64,000 nt of DNA from Pseudomonas sp. TCU-HL1 (GCF_001708505.1 NZ_CP015992.1:5456001-5520000), one strand, 5' to 3'; counted from the first letter of the stretch, positions 17,504 through 26,812 are shown. Notes: generated by a model from the sequence alone, not told the origin. Numbers and translations: made by a program.

Positions 17504-18298
17504 CTACCCCGCCCGGAACAGCTCCCCCGGCGTCACCCCGAACAACCCCTTGAAGGCCGCAATGAAGGCCGACGGTGATTCGTACCCGCTCGCCAGGGCC
17601 ACCTCGGTGACGCTGGTACCGCCCTCCAGGGGCTGCAAGGCGGCGAGCAGGCGCAGGCGTTGACGCCACTGCCGGAAACTCAGCCCGGTTTCCCGCTGGA
17701 AGGCACGGGTCAGGGTCTTTTCCGACGTGTTCAGCCGCGCCGCCCACTCCCCCAGGCCGTGGCCCAGGTCAGGCTGCGCCACCAGCGCGCTGCACAGCCG
17801 CAACAGGCGTGCCTCCGCCGGCATCGGCAACGAGAACCCGGCCTCGGGCAGGGCCCGGAGCTGGTCCAGCAGCACCGCCACCAGCCGCGTCTCGGGGCCT
17901 TCAGCCTCGGGGTATTCCACCGGCAGCTCACAGAACGCCTTGATCAGCTCCCGCGCCAGCGGCGTCACCTCCAGCACCCGGCAACGCTCCGGTGCCCAGT
18001 CGCTGGCATCGCGGCGCACATAGAGGCTGCGCATTTCGGCGTTCATCGAGGTCACCACCTCGTGCTCCAGCCCGGAGGGCACCCAGATCGCCCAATGCGG
18101 CGGTGCGTAGTAGCTGCCCTCAGCCGTATGCACCCCCAGCACGCCGCTGATGGCGTAGGAGAGCTGCACCCAGTCGTGGCTGTGGCGGGCGGTCCAGGAA
18201 CCGGCGCGCAGGCTTTCGGCACGGGCATAAAGGGGGCGCGGCAACTGCTCGAGCCGGGGAATCTGGCGCTGCAGATCATGTTGTCCGTTTGGCGACAT
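17504..18298 (-). CDS. AraC-family transcriptional regulator (cupin-HTH)
   Basis: A 264-residue regulator. The N-terminal cupin-like sensory domain includes HSHDWVQLSYAISGVL and APPHWAIWVPSGLEHEV. The C-terminal AraC double helix-turn-helix includes LNTSEKTLTRAFQRETGLSF and VALASGYESPSAFIAAFK. It is transcribed away from an SBF-type transporter gene with an 82-base gap and is likely to control it. The effector is unknown. Confidence 0.88.
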   Translation of the reverse strand: MSPNGQHDLQRQIPRLEQLPRPLYARAESLRAGSWTARHSHDWVQLSYAISGVLGVHTAEGSYYAPPHWAIWVPSGLEHEVVTSMNAEMRSLYVRRDASDWAPERCRVLEVTPLARELIKAFCELPVEYPEAEGPETRLVAVLLDQLRALPEAGFSLPMPAEARLLRLCSALVAQPDLGHGLGEWAARLNTSEKTLTRAFQRETGLSFRQWRQRLRLLAALQPLEGGTSVTEVALASGYESPSAFIAAFKGLFGVTPGELFRAG

Positions 18299-18380
18299 CT
18301 GTTGATCCCATGTCGTTAGACGGTCGGATTCTGCGCCCGCTAGTCTCCGGCCTCAAGTTCGCACAAGAAACGGAGGCCCC

Positions 18381-19415
18381 ATGTCGGCACTCAAACCCCT
18401 GAAACGCCTGGTCACCGACTGGTTCCTCGGCGGCATGCTCCTGGCGGTCACCCTGGCCTGCCTGTTCCCCAACGTCGGCAAGCACGGCGGTACCCTGCAT
18501 GCCGGCAGCCTGATCAACGCCGGGGTCTTCCTGGTGTTCTTCCTCCACGGCATCAACCTCTCCACCGAGCAGATCCGCAAGGGCCTGGGCAACTGGCGCC
18601 TGCATGTGATGGTGCAACTCTTCACCTTCGCCATCTTCCCGCTGCTCTGGCTGGCGGCTGACAAACTTCTGGGCACGCAGATCCCGCCGATGCTGATGCT
18701 CGGCTTCTTCTACCTCTGTGCCCTGCCCTCGACCATTTCGTCCTCCGTGGCACTGACCGGCAGCGCTGGCGGTAACGTGCCGGCGGCCATTCTCAATGCG
18801 AGCCTGTCGAGCCTGCTGGGGGTATTCCTGACGCCTTGGCTGATCAGCCTGGTGGCCGACGCCAACGGCGGCATCGACCTCGGTGAGACGCTGCTCGACC
18901 TCAGCCTGCTGCTGCTACTGCCGCTGGTACTGGGCCAGGCGCTGCGCCCGCTGTGGGGCCGGTTCTTCACCCGCTACAAGCGATACACCGGGGTGTTCGA
19001 CAAGCTGGTGATCCTGCTGCTGGTGTTCGCCTCCTTCAGCGACTCGGTGGCCGGCGGCGTCTGGCAGCAGCAAGGCCCGGAAACCCTGGTGCTGGCCTTC
19101 GTCGGTTGCGCCCTGCTGCTGGCCCTGATGCTCTGGCTGACCACCCGTTCGGCGCGCAGCCTCGGCTTCAACCATGAAGACGAAATCGCCGCAGTGTTCT
19201 GCGCCACCAAGAAATCCCTGGCTGCCGGCGCGCCCATGGCCGCCATCATCTTCGGCGCCAGCCCCGCCCTGGGCCTGATCCTGCTGCCGATCATGCTCTA
19301 CCACCAGATGCAGCTGATCGTCTGCGCGGTGATGGCCGAGCGCCACTCCCTTCGCGGCCACGCCCTGGCAGCCGGCACCGCCTCAGGCATTCCCCCCACC
19401 CCCAACGGGCGGTGA
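18381..19415 (+). CDS. SBF-like (bile acid:sodium symporter 7 type) transporter
   Basis: A 344-residue membrane protein with about ten helices. FFLHGINLSTEQIRKG and FFYLCALPSTISSSVALT, plus the late segment FCATKKSLAAGAPMA, are signatures of the SBF-like (PF13593) family of putative sodium-dependent organic anion transporters. The last 15 residues are polar and proline-rich and may be a non-conserved tail. The substrate is unknown. The gene is divergent from, and probably controlled by, the AraC regulator. Confidence 0.87.
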   Translation: MSALKPLKRLVTDWFLGGMLLAVTLACLFPNVGKHGGTLHAGSLINAGVFLVFFLHGINLSTEQIRKGLGNWRLHVMVQLFTFAIFPLLWLAADKLLGTQIPPMLMLGFFYLCALPSTISSSVALTGSAGGNVPAAILNASLSSLLGVFLTPWLISLVADANGGIDLGETLLDLSLLLLLPLVLGQALRPLWGRFFTRYKRYTGVFDKLVILLLVFASFSDSVAGGVWQQQGPETLVLAFVGCALLLALMLWLTTRSARSLGFNHEDEIAAVFCATKKSLAAGAPMAAIIFGASPALGLILLPIMLYHQMQLIVCAVMAERHSLRGHALAAGTASGIPPTPNGR

Positions 19416-19617
19416 GGGTTGCCCCCATTCTTGAGTCCGAATCCCCACTCGCTTCCCTCGCAAACGCCCCATCCCGCCCAAAAAGTCCGCCCCAGAGCGT
19501 CTTCACACTTGTGGCACAGCCATTGCTCAAGCTGTGTTGCAACGGTGAAACACCCGGTGCAGGCCGGGACGGCTGCATGCGTCCGAACGCAATCGTGCGA
19601 TAGGGAGGTTCATTCGA

Positions 19618-19956
19618 ATGACTGACTCCAGGCTGCTGTACGAACCCGAGCAGAGCGTTAACGAGTTGCTGTTTCCCGAAGAGGGCCTTGAAGCCGCCTT
19701 CAAGAACAGACTGCCGCCCAGGGCCGACCTCAAGGAGCCGCCCCAGGCGCCCTGGATCGAGTACGTGGCCGGCCAGTGGGTGGTGGTCAAGCACCGCCGG
19801 GATGTGCCGAAGGAAAGGCGCGGCTTCCACGCCATGCGCAAACACATCGACAAGTTGCTGGACCAGGGCTGGAGCATCACTGGCCGCGACCCGGTGCGCC
19901 TGGAGCGCCACCAGTGGGTGAAGATCGTCAAAGGTGGCGCGCTGATCGATGGCTGA
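19618..19956 (+). CDS. Hypothetical protein, 112 aa
   Basis: A soluble, charged protein of 112 residues that I cannot place in a family. The N-terminal 45 residues are acidic (EQSVNELLFPEEG). The C-terminal half is basic, with RGFHAMRKHIDKLLDQGW and ERHQWVKIVKGG. The ATG follows GGGAGG at a good distance. It stands alone between the SBF transporter and the inserted IS. The 202 bases before it hold no further gene. Confidence 0.65.
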   Translation: MTDSRLLYEPEQSVNELLFPEEGLEAAFKNRLPPRADLKEPPQAPWIEYVAGQWVVVKHRRDVPKERRGFHAMRKHIDKLLDQGWSITGRDPVRLERHQWVKIVKGGALIDG

Positions 19957-20020
19957 GGGCTTCCGCCTGGCCGCTGCCCGCCGCAGATACGGAGCGCCGC
20001 GCGCGACCGGACAAAAAAAA

Positions 20021-21325
20021 GGTTCTTCGCGGATTCTGGGGAAAGAGCGAGTTGACAGTCAGGAAAGTGGGTAGATTGGCAGTCGCCAAACGAACCAACC
20101 CCCACTCCCTGCTGCCGCCGTGCATCCTATTGATCTTGCTGCTTTCTGGCCAGGCTACGCGGTCGTCGCCTGTCGCCAAGCCACTCACGACACCCTGCTA
20201 ATCAGTCTTGAGCCCCTGGCCGAGCACTTACCGATTTGCAGCCGGTGTGCCAAGCCCAGTCCGTTGATCCACGAGCGGCGAATTCGTCAGGTGCGTGACC
20301 GTGACCTGCTGGATCAGCGTGTGCTGCTCCAACTGCCGGTGCGCCGCGTCGACTGCCTGGATTGTGGGCGGGTGACCGAACGGATTGACTGGTTGGAGCC
20401 AGCCTCCCGCCTGACCCAGCGCTTGCGAGTCTGGCTCGAGGGCTTGCTGCAACTGTTGCCGATCAGCCACGTCAGCCGCCTCACCGGCCTGCACTGGCAC
20501 ACCCTCAAGACACTCGACAAGCGCCGCCTGGAAGCCTCGGTTGGCGCGTTTGAGCCAGGCGAGGTGCGTCGGCTGGTGATGGACGAGTTCGCCCTGCACA
20601 AAGGCCATCGCTACGCCACGGTGATCATGGATGCCGAGCGCACGCGGGTGCTGTGGGTGGGGCACGGCAACAGCCGTGAGGCGATCCGCCCGTTCTTCGA
20701 ATTACTCGGCGAGCACTGCCAGCAGATTGAGGCGGTGGCCATGGACATGAACACCGCTTTCGACCTGGAAGTGCGGCAGCACTGCCCGCAGGCCGAAGTG
20801 GTATACGACCTGTTTCATGTGGTGGCGCGCTACGGTCGTGACGTGATCGACCGTATCCGGGTCGACCAAGCCAACCTCCTGCGCGAAGACAAACCGGCGC
20901 GCAAGGTGGTCAAGCAAAGCCGCTGGCTGTTGCTGCGCAATCGCGAAAACCTCAAGGACGGACAGGCCGTGCAGTTGCAGGAGCTCCTCGACGCCAACCA
21001 GCCATTGGCTACTGTCTATGTGCTCAAGGATGCTCTGAAGGAAGTCTGGTACGCCCCCTGCGTGCGGGAAGGCTGGCGGCGCTGGCGGGCCTGGCTGCGA
21101 CATGCCCAGGAAAGCGGCCTCGCACCGCTACAGCGCTTTGCGCGCAACCTGCGCAAATACGCTCGGGGCATCCTCGCCAGTGCTCGCTTCCCCATGCACA
21201 CCAGTGTTCTGGAGGGGGTGAACAACCGCATCAAGGTGATCAAACGCATGGCCTATGGCTTCCGGGACTCGGCCTACTTCTTCCTGAAAATCAAGGCCGC
21301 CTTCCCCGGGAAAGCGCGATGAACC
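20021..21325 (+). mobile_element. ISL3-family insertion sequence, complete, 1305 bp
   Basis: Imperfect terminal inverted repeats start GGTTCTTCGCGGATTC (left) and GGTTCATCGCGCTTTC (right, reverse strand). The element is flanked by identical 8-base runs of A (20013-20020 and 21326-21333), which matches the 8-bp target duplication of ISL3 elements. The single transposase gene fills it and its stop lies within the right repeat. The copy looks intact and recently inserted. Confidence 0.88.
20120..21322 (+). CDS. tnpA: ISL3-family transposase
   Basis: A 400-residue transposase with the ISL3 layout. An N-terminal zinc-finger-like part (CSRCAKP and VDCLDCGRV) is followed by an HTH segment and a DDE nuclease core. 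Catalytic candidates are the Asp in VMDEFALHKGH, the Asp in AVAMDMNTAFDLEV, and the Glu in SVLEGVNNRIK near the end. It is full length with no frameshift, so it may be active. The stop codon overlaps the right inverted repeat. Confidence 0.92.
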   Translation: MHPIDLAAFWPGYAVVACRQATHDTLLISLEPLAEHLPICSRCAKPSPLIHERRIRQVRDRDLLDQRVLLQLPVRRVDCLDCGRVTERIDWLEPASRLTQRLRVWLEGLLQLLPISHVSRLTGLHWHTLKTLDKRRLEASVGAFEPGEVRRLVMDEFALHKGHRYATVIMDAERTRVLWVGHGNSREAIRPFFELLGEHCQQIEAVAMDMNTAFDLEVRQHCPQAEVVYDLFHVVARYGRDVIDRIRVDQANLLREDKPARKVVKQSRWLLLRNRENLKDGQAVQLQELLDANQPLATVYVLKDALKEVWYAPCVREGWRRWRAWLRHAQESGLAPLQRFARNLRKYARGILASARFPMHTSVLEGVNNRIKVIKRMAYGFRDSAYFFLKIKAAFPGKAR

Positions 21326-21360
21326 AAAAAAAAGGGCGGCCCCGACATTGCGGGCCGCCC
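21326..21360 (-). terminator. Terminator of the thiolase gene, used as IS target
   Basis: On the minus strand the 9-bp stem GGGCGGCCC/GGGCCGCCC with a 9-base loop (21334-21360) is followed by eight T residues (21326-21333). The IS starts right after the T-run. The run was duplicated as target site, so the terminator still has its full tail. Confidence 0.88.
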
Positions 21361-21419
21361 TAAATCACGGAGTTGCTTACATCGCGTGGCCGCGATGACT
21401 TGCAGCCACGGGTATTGGA

Positions 21420-22697
21420 TTACTTTTCCAGGATCGCGGTCACACCTTGTCCGCCGGCCGCGCAAATCGAGATGAGCCCGCGCCCCTCTCCGGCCACCGA
21501 CAGCAGCTTGGCCAGGTTGGCGACAATGCGCCCCCCGGTGGCGGCGAAGGGGTGGCCGGCGGCCAGGGAGCTGCCCTTGACGTTCATCCGGCTGCGCTCG
21601 ATGGCCCCCAGCGGCTTGTCCAGGCCGAGGCGAGTCTTGCAGTAGTCGGCGTCCTCCCAGGCCTTGAGGGTGCAGAGCACCTGGGCAGCGAAGGCTTCGT
21701 GGATCTCGTAGTAGTCGAAGTCCTGCAGGCACAGGTTGTTGCGTGCGAGCAGGCGCGGCACTGCATAGGCCGGCGCCATCAGCAACCCCTCTTCGCCGCT
21801 GACGAAATCCACCGCCGCCGCTTCGCCGTCCTTGAAGTAGGCGAGGATCGGCAGCCCGCGCGCCCTGGCCCAGTCCTCGCTGGCCAGCAACACCACCGAA
21901 GCGCCATCGGTGAGCGGCGTGGAGTTGGCCGCCGTCAGCGTGCCGCGCGGGCCAGGCTCGAACACCGGCTTCAGGCTCGCCAGCTTCTCGGCATTGATGT
22001 CCGGGCGCAGGTTCTGGTCGCGGTTCAGGCCACGGAAAGGGCTCATCAGGTCGTTCTGCCAGCCTTCGGCATAGGCCGCGGCCAGCTTCTGGTGGCTGGC
22101 GATGGCGAGCTGGTCCTGCTCGTCGCGGGGGATGGCCCAGGTCTGCGCCATCAGCTCGCAGTGCTCGCCCATGGACAGCCCCGTGCGCGGCTCGCCATTG
22201 CGCGGAATGTGCGGCGCCAGGTGGCGCGGGCGCACCTTCAACAGGCTCTTGATCTTGTCGCCGGTGGTCTTGCCGCGATTGGCTTCCAGCAGGATCTTGC
22301 GCAGCTCCTCATGCACGCCGATGGGCGCGTCGGACGTAGTGTCCACGCCGCCGGCGATGCCGCTGTCGATCTGCCCCAGGGCGATCTTGTTGGCCACCAG
22401 TATCGCCGCCTCCAGGCCGGTGCCGCAGGCCTGCTGGATGTCATAGGCCGGGGTTTCCGGGGCCAGACGCGAGCCCAGCACGCACTCGCGCGCCAGGTTG
22501 AAGTCGCGGGAATGCTTGAGCACCGCGCCCGCAGCGAACTCGCCAACCCGCACGCCGTGGAGGTTGAAGCGCTCCACCAGCCCTTCGAGGGCGCTGGTCA
22601 GCATGTCCTGGTTGCTCGCCGTGGCGTAGACGGTGTTGGAGCGGGCGAAGGGGATGCGGTTGCCGCCGACGATGGCGACCCGGCGAAGCTGGGCCAT
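21420..22697 (-). CDS. Acetyl-CoA C-acyltransferase (thiolase, FadI-like)
   Basis: A 425-residue thiolase. The nucleophile cysteine is in QQACGTGLEAA at about residue 90, the catalytic histidines in EIHEAFAAQ and GHPFAATGGR, and the second cysteine in SICAAGGQGV. It cleaves 3-ketoacyl-CoA or condenses acyl-CoA units. ATG 22697 (MAQLRRVAIVGG) is chosen: it begins at the conserved first strand, and AAGGAGTC lies just upstream. It is divergent from a FabG-like reductase gene, with 165 bases between starts, as in P. aeruginosa where the same pair occurs. Its terminator is hit by the ISL3 element. Confidence 0.92.
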   Translation of the reverse strand: MAQLRRVAIVGGNRIPFARSNTVYATASNQDMLTSALEGLVERFNLHGVRVGEFAAGAVLKHSRDFNLARECVLGSRLAPETPAYDIQQACGTGLEAAILVANKIALGQIDSGIAGGVDTTSDAPIGVHEELRKILLEANRGKTTGDKIKSLLKVRPRHLAPHIPRNGEPRTGLSMGEHCELMAQTWAIPRDEQDQLAIASHQKLAAAYAEGWQNDLMSPFRGLNRDQNLRPDINAEKLASLKPVFEPGPRGTLTAANSTPLTDGASVVLLASEDWARARGLPILAYFKDGEAAAVDFVSGEEGLLMAPAYAVPRLLARNNLCLQDFDYYEIHEAFAAQVLCTLKAWEDADYCKTRLGLDKPLGAIERSRMNVKGSSLAAGHPFAATGGRIVANLAKLLSVAGEGRGLISICAAGGQGVTAILEK

Positions 22698-22862
22698 GGT
22701 GACTCCTTGCGGGTGAGGGTTGGCAGGTTGCAGTGTCGGGTACAAGACTAGACGCCTGGATTGGCCGCCTTGCCGGCCGACGGGTCAGCGCGGTCAATTG
22801 CGCGAAACCTGCGCCTGCGTAGAGTGGACTCACTTTCGATTGACCAGCCGGAGCGCTACCCC

Positions 22863-24218
22863 ATGAACGACCGTTACCTCGCTTTCGCCAACTCCGACAC
22901 CGGTCGGCGCCTGGTTGGGGCCCTCGGGCTGCCGGCGCCGGTGCGCCTGGAGCGCTGGATGGCGGGCCGCGCACGGCCGGTGGAGGGTGCCCTGCTGCTG
23001 GGCGGCTCCGGTCCCCTGGCCGAGGCCGCCAGCGCCGTCCTTCACAAGCTCACCGACCAGAACTTCGCCGATCAGGACGACCGCTTCGGCCTGCCGCGCT
23101 GGACCGCCGAGCACGGTCCGAAGCTCAAGGCGCTGATATTCGACGCCAGCCACATCACCCGTTTCGAGCAACTGATCGAACTGCGCGACTTCTTCCAGCC
23201 GACCATCAAGGGCCTGGGCACGTGCCCGAAGGTGGTCGTCCTGGCCCGCGCGCCGGAATCCACCAAGGACCTGGTGGCCGCCAGCGTGCAGCGTTCCCTG
23301 GAAGGCTTCACCCGCTCCCTGGGCAAGGAAATCCGCCGGGGCGGCACTGTGCAGCTGATTTACGTGGGCAAGGGTGCGGAAGATCAGCTTGAGGGCGCTT
23401 TGCGCTTCTTCCTCTCGCCCAAGAGCGCCTACGTCTCGGCCCAGGTGCTGCGCCTGACGGCCTGCGCCGAGAACGTGCAGGACTGGACCCGCCCGCTGGC
23501 CGGCAAGCGCGCCCTGGTCACCGGCGCCTCGCGCGGCATCGGTGCCGCCATCGCGGAAACCCTGGCCCGCGACGGCGCCGATGTGGTGCTGCTGGACGTG
23601 CCCCAGGCCAGGGACGCCCTCGACGGCCTCGCCGCGCGCTTGGGCGGCCGCGGCGTGGCCATGGACATCACCGCCGAGGACGCCGCCAGCCAACTGGTGG
23701 AGGCGCTGAGCGAAGGCGTGGACATCCTGGTGCACAATGCCGGCATCACCCGCGACAAGACGCTCGCCAAGATGAGCGACGACTTCTGGAACTCGGTGAT
23801 CAACGTCAACCTGCGCGCCCCCCAGGTACTCACCCAGGCCCTGCTGGACGCCGGCAAGCTGCACGACAACGGCCGCGTGGTGCTGATCGCCTCCATCAGC
23901 GGCATCGCCGGCAACTTGGGCCAGACCAACTACGCAGTAAGCAAGGCCGGGGTGATCGGCCTGGCGCAGAACTGGGCGCCGCTGCTGGGCAAGCGTGGCA
24001 TCAGCATCAACGCCGTGGCACCGGGCTTCATCGAAACCCAGATGACTGCCGCCATCCCCTTCACCATCCGCGAAGCCGGCCGGCGCATGAACGCCATGAA
24101 CCAGGGCGGCCTGCCCCAGGACGTGGCCGAAGCCGTGGCGTGGTTCGCCCAACCCGGCTCCGGCGCCTTGACCGGCCAAGTGATGCGGGTGTGCGGGCAG
24201 AGTTTGCTGGGGGCTTGA
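22863..24218 (+). CDS. fabG: 3-oxoacyl-(ACP/CoA) reductase, long FabG4 type
   Basis: A 451-residue protein, about 200 residues longer than normal FabG. The C-terminal part is the active short-chain dehydrogenase: cofactor motif GASRGIGAAIAE (about residue 220), HNAGITRD, the catalytic Ser in VLIASISG, and YAVSK. The N-terminal half is a second, degenerate Rossmann-like domain without the GxxxGxG motif. This is the high-molecular-weight FabG organisation, which tends to use NADH and acyl-CoA substrates. It is paired with the divergent thiolase and a nearby MaoC-type dehydratase. Confidence 0.9.
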   Translation: MNDRYLAFANSDTGRRLVGALGLPAPVRLERWMAGRARPVEGALLLGGSGPLAEAASAVLHKLTDQNFADQDDRFGLPRWTAEHGPKLKALIFDASHITRFEQLIELRDFFQPTIKGLGTCPKVVVLARAPESTKDLVAASVQRSLEGFTRSLGKEIRRGGTVQLIYVGKGAEDQLEGALRFFLSPKSAYVSAQVLRLTACAENVQDWTRPLAGKRALVTGASRGIGAAIAETLARDGADVVLLDVPQARDALDGLAARLGGRGVAMDITAEDAASQLVEALSEGVDILVHNAGITRDKTLAKMSDDFWNSVINVNLRAPQVLTQALLDAGKLHDNGRVVLIASISGIAGNLGQTNYAVSKAGVIGLAQNWAPLLGKRGISINAVAPGFIETQMTAAIPFTIREAGRRMNAMNQGGLPQDVAEAVAWFAQPGSGALTGQVMRVCGQSLLGA

Positions 24219-24229
24219 GATGGCACCTC

Positions 24230-24427
24230 TGTGGGGGCGAATTTATTCGCCAAGCAGGCCGAAGGTCTGCCGTAGGTTGGTGCAGAGCGAAGCGAAGCCC
24301 AACATGGCCATGCCCCGATCCTGACTGACTGATGGGTATCGCTTCGCTCCACGCCATCCTACGGGTTCGGCAGGCGCATTGTGGGGGCCGCTGCGCTGTC
24401 CATCGCGATTGAAATCGCTCCCACAGG
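24230..24427. repeat. Cluster of dispersed repeats (A, B, A)
   Basis: This 218-base gap holds a family A element (TGTGGGGGCGAATTTATTCGCC followed by AGGCCGAAGG) at 24230-24272, a family B element at 24271-24363 (CGTAGGTTGG to CCATCCTACGG), and an inverted family A element at 24400-24427 (GATTGAAATCGCTCCCACAGG). No gene is seen in it. It separates the reductase from a convergent AraC gene. Confidence 0.65.
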
Positions 24428-24436
24428 TATGCGTTT

Positions 24437-25432
24437 TCAGCCCTTGCCCTTGCGCCGGAACTCCACCGGCGTCTCCCCCATCCAGCGCTTGAACGCCCGG
24501 TAGAACGTGCTGGGCTCGGAGAAGCCCGTGCGCTCGACGATCACCTCGATGCGCTCGTCGGTCTTCAGCAGCAGCTCCTTGGCCAGCCGGCAGCGGTAGT
24601 CGGTGACCAGGTCGTTGAAACGCACGCCGGCCATGGCCAGGCGCTCGCGCAGGCGACGAGCCGGCATGTTCAGGCGGGCCGCCACCTGCTCCAGGGTCGC
24701 GCCACCATCCACCAGCAGTTCGCCGATCAGCTCACGCACCTGGCGTACCAGGTCCAGGCGTTCCACTTCGGCCAATTGCCGACGGGCCAGGGACTCATGC
24801 ATGCGCAACAGGTCCGGCGCGGCATGGCGCGAGGGCTTGTCCAGCACGTCCGCATCGAAAATCAGCGCATAGCGGTTGGCGCCCAGGGTTGCCGGGCAGC
24901 CATAGACCGCCTGGTAACGCTCGGCGGGCGCGCCTTCGGCATGCATCAGCTGCACTTCATGGGGTTTGAACTGGCCCTCGGTCAGGGCATGGAACAAGCG
25001 GATTACCGCGCCGGCGAGCATTTCCGGGAAGTGCCGGCTGCTGCCTGAGTGCTGGCCGAAGGAAAGCACGGCGCGCTCGCCCTCCACGTCCAGCTTCGCG
25101 CTCAGGGTGTCGGAGAGCAGTCGCACATAGCGCAGGGCGTGGTGCAGCCCCTCGCCAAAGGTGCCGCTGGAAAGGAACAGGTACTCGAGCAGCAGTCCGT
25201 GGAACGCCGGCAAGTGTCCGGCCAGATAGAGGCCCACATGCTCCTCGCCACACTCGGCGGCGGCGGCCTTCCAGAACTGGCCTTGCGCGGCATGGGGGAA
25301 ACGACCTGCGGGCAGTCCGCCAGGCGGCAGGCCCACACGAACCAGAACCTTGTCCGGGTCGGTGCCACTGGCACGCAGGGCGTCGATCACCGGGCGCATC
25401 AGCGCCACATCGTCGGTCAGATCACGCATCAT
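24437..25432 (-). CDS. AraC-family regulator with arabinose-binding-like domain
   Basis: About 331 residues. The N-terminal 200 residues match the AraC-type ligand-binding domain of the OruR/ArgR branch (HVGLYLAGHLPAFHGLLLEYLFLSS). The C-terminal helix-turn-helix pair is in LNMPARRLRERLAMAGVRF and IVERTGFSEPSTFYRAFKRW. Two adjacent ATGs at 25432 and 25429 are possible starts; the ribosome site is weak. It is divergent from the MaoC-type gene and convergent with the long FabG gene, so it may control this lipid cluster. Confidence 0.87.
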   Translation of the reverse strand: MMRDLTDDVALMRPVIDALRASGTDPDKVLVRVGLPPGGLPAGRFPHAAQGQFWKAAAAECGEEHVGLYLAGHLPAFHGLLLEYLFLSSGTFGEGLHHALRYVRLLSDTLSAKLDVEGERAVLSFGQHSGSSRHFPEMLAGAVIRLFHALTEGQFKPHEVQLMHAEGAPAERYQAVYGCPATLGANRYALIFDADVLDKPSRHAAPDLLRMHESLARRQLAEVERLDLVRQVRELIGELLVDGGATLEQVAARLNMPARRLRERLAMAGVRFNDLVTDYRCRLAKELLLKTDERIEVIVERTGFSEPSTFYRAFKRWMGETPVEFRRKGKG

Positions 25433-25600
25433 TGTCAGGGATTTCTTATTGTCTGCGAGGCGCGGCCATCTTATGCAGCTTTGCCGCCGGCACTCAAGGC
25501 TCCACGATTGACTGCCCTGCCGCAGTCCCGGGACGGTCGGCCAATGCACGCCCGACGCCGGTGGCTATGCTGAGCCCCATTCGCCTCAAGGAGATCCCGC

Positions 25601-26455
25601 ATGGCCACCGAATGGCTCGACCTGTCCGCTCCCCCCGCCCTTCCCGGCCTGTTCGCCCGCGCGGCCGTGCGCCGTGGCGCACGCGGCAAGGCCTTGCCCG
25701 AGCTGGGCATCCGCTGCCCGGTGAGTGTCGACCCCGGCCATCTGGCGCGCTACCGGAGTGTCTGCGGCTTCAGTGACAAGGGCCTGCTGCCGGCGACCTA
25801 CCCCCATATCCTCGCCTTCCCGCTGCAGATGCGCCTGCTCACCGACCCGCGCTTCCCCCTCCCCCTGCTGGGCCTGGTGCACCTGGAAAACCGCATCCGC
25901 GTGCTGCGCCCCCTCGGCGGCCTCGGCCCCTTCACGGCCAGCGTGCAGGTGGAGAACCTGCAGCCCCACGAGAAGGGCGCCACCTTCAGCCTGATTACTC
26001 GCCTGGAGGACCAGCTCGGCCTGGTCTGGGAAGGTGACAGCCGTATCCTGTTCCGTGGTCTTCGCCTGCCCGGCGGGCCTGAACCTCGCGCCGTCGTGGA
26101 GAGCCTGCCGCTGGAGCATCTGGACCAGTGGTACGCCGACGCCAACATCGGCCGGCGCTACGCCCGCGTGGCCGGCGACTACAACCCCATTCACCTTTCA
26201 GCGGCCAGCGCCAGGCTGTTCGGCTTCCCCCGCGCCATCGCCCATGGGCTGTGGAACAAGGCCCGCTGCCTGGCCGCCCTGGAAATCCACCTCCCCGCCG
26301 CCGGCTACGAGCTGGACGTGCGCTTCCAGAAGCCCGTGCTGCTGCCTGGCGAAGTCACCCTGTACGCCAGCGCCGCCGCGCCGGAAGGCCAGCTTGCCTT
26401 GCGCGGCAAGGGCGACACCCCGCACATGGCCGGAAGCTGGCGCCCACTCGCCTGA
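25601..26455 (+). CDS. MaoC-family hot-dog dehydratase/hydratase
   Basis: A 284-residue double hot-dog protein. The second domain has the hydratase-2 motif GDYNPIHLSAASARLFGF with IAHGLW, which places the catalytic Asp and His of R-specific enoyl hydratases. The first domain (YPHILAFPLQMRLL) is the degenerate half. It probably hydrates 2-enoyl thioesters or dehydrates 3-hydroxyacyl ones. With the thiolase and FabG4-like reductase nearby it would complete a chain-extension or degradation cycle. The start follows AAGGAG. Confidence 0.87.
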   Translation: MATEWLDLSAPPALPGLFARAAVRRGARGKALPELGIRCPVSVDPGHLARYRSVCGFSDKGLLPATYPHILAFPLQMRLLTDPRFPLPLLGLVHLENRIRVLRPLGGLGPFTASVQVENLQPHEKGATFSLITRLEDQLGLVWEGDSRILFRGLRLPGGPEPRAVVESLPLEHLDQWYADANIGRRYARVAGDYNPIHLSAASARLFGFPRAIAHGLWNKARCLAALEIHLPAAGYELDVRFQKPVLLPGEVTLYASAAAPEGQLALRGKGDTPHMAGSWRPLA

Positions 26456-26509
26456 CCCTTGCACCGGCGGGCGGGCGGCGGGACCATTAGCGGCTCCAAG
26501 GAGAGCCCC

Positions 26510-26812
26510 ATGAACCTCGACGAAATCACTGCCCGCCTGCATGCCATCCGCGACCACAACGACTGGCGGCAATTCCACAGTCCAAAGAACCTGGCCATGG
26601 CCGCCAGCGTGGAAATGGCCGAGCTGGTGGAAATCTTCCAGTGGCTGACCGAAGAGCAGTCGCACCAGTTGCCCCCCGAAAAACTCGCCCACGCGGGCCA
26701 GGAAGTGGGCGACATCGTTCTCTACCTCCTGCTGCTCTGCGCAGAACTTGGCCTGGACATGGACGCCGTGGTGCGCGCCAAGCTCGCCGACAGCGAAAGG
26801 CGCTTCACATGA
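26510..26812 (+). CDS. MazG-like nucleotide pyrophosphohydrolase
   Basis: A 100-residue all-helical protein of the MazG/dCTPase (RS21-C6) type. Metal-binding acidic residues are seen in SVEMAELVEIFQWL (ExxE) and HAGQEVGDIVLYL (ExxD). Such enzymes hydrolyse non-standard or excess dNTPs to monophosphates. ATG 26510 follows AAGGAGAGCC. Its stop overlaps the cmoM start (ATGA, 26809-26812), which indicates translational coupling. Confidence 0.9.
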   Translation: MNLDEITARLHAIRDHNDWRQFHSPKNLAMAASVEMAELVEIFQWLTEEQSHQLPPEKLAHAGQEVGDIVLYLLLLCAELGLDMDAVVRAKLADSERRFT

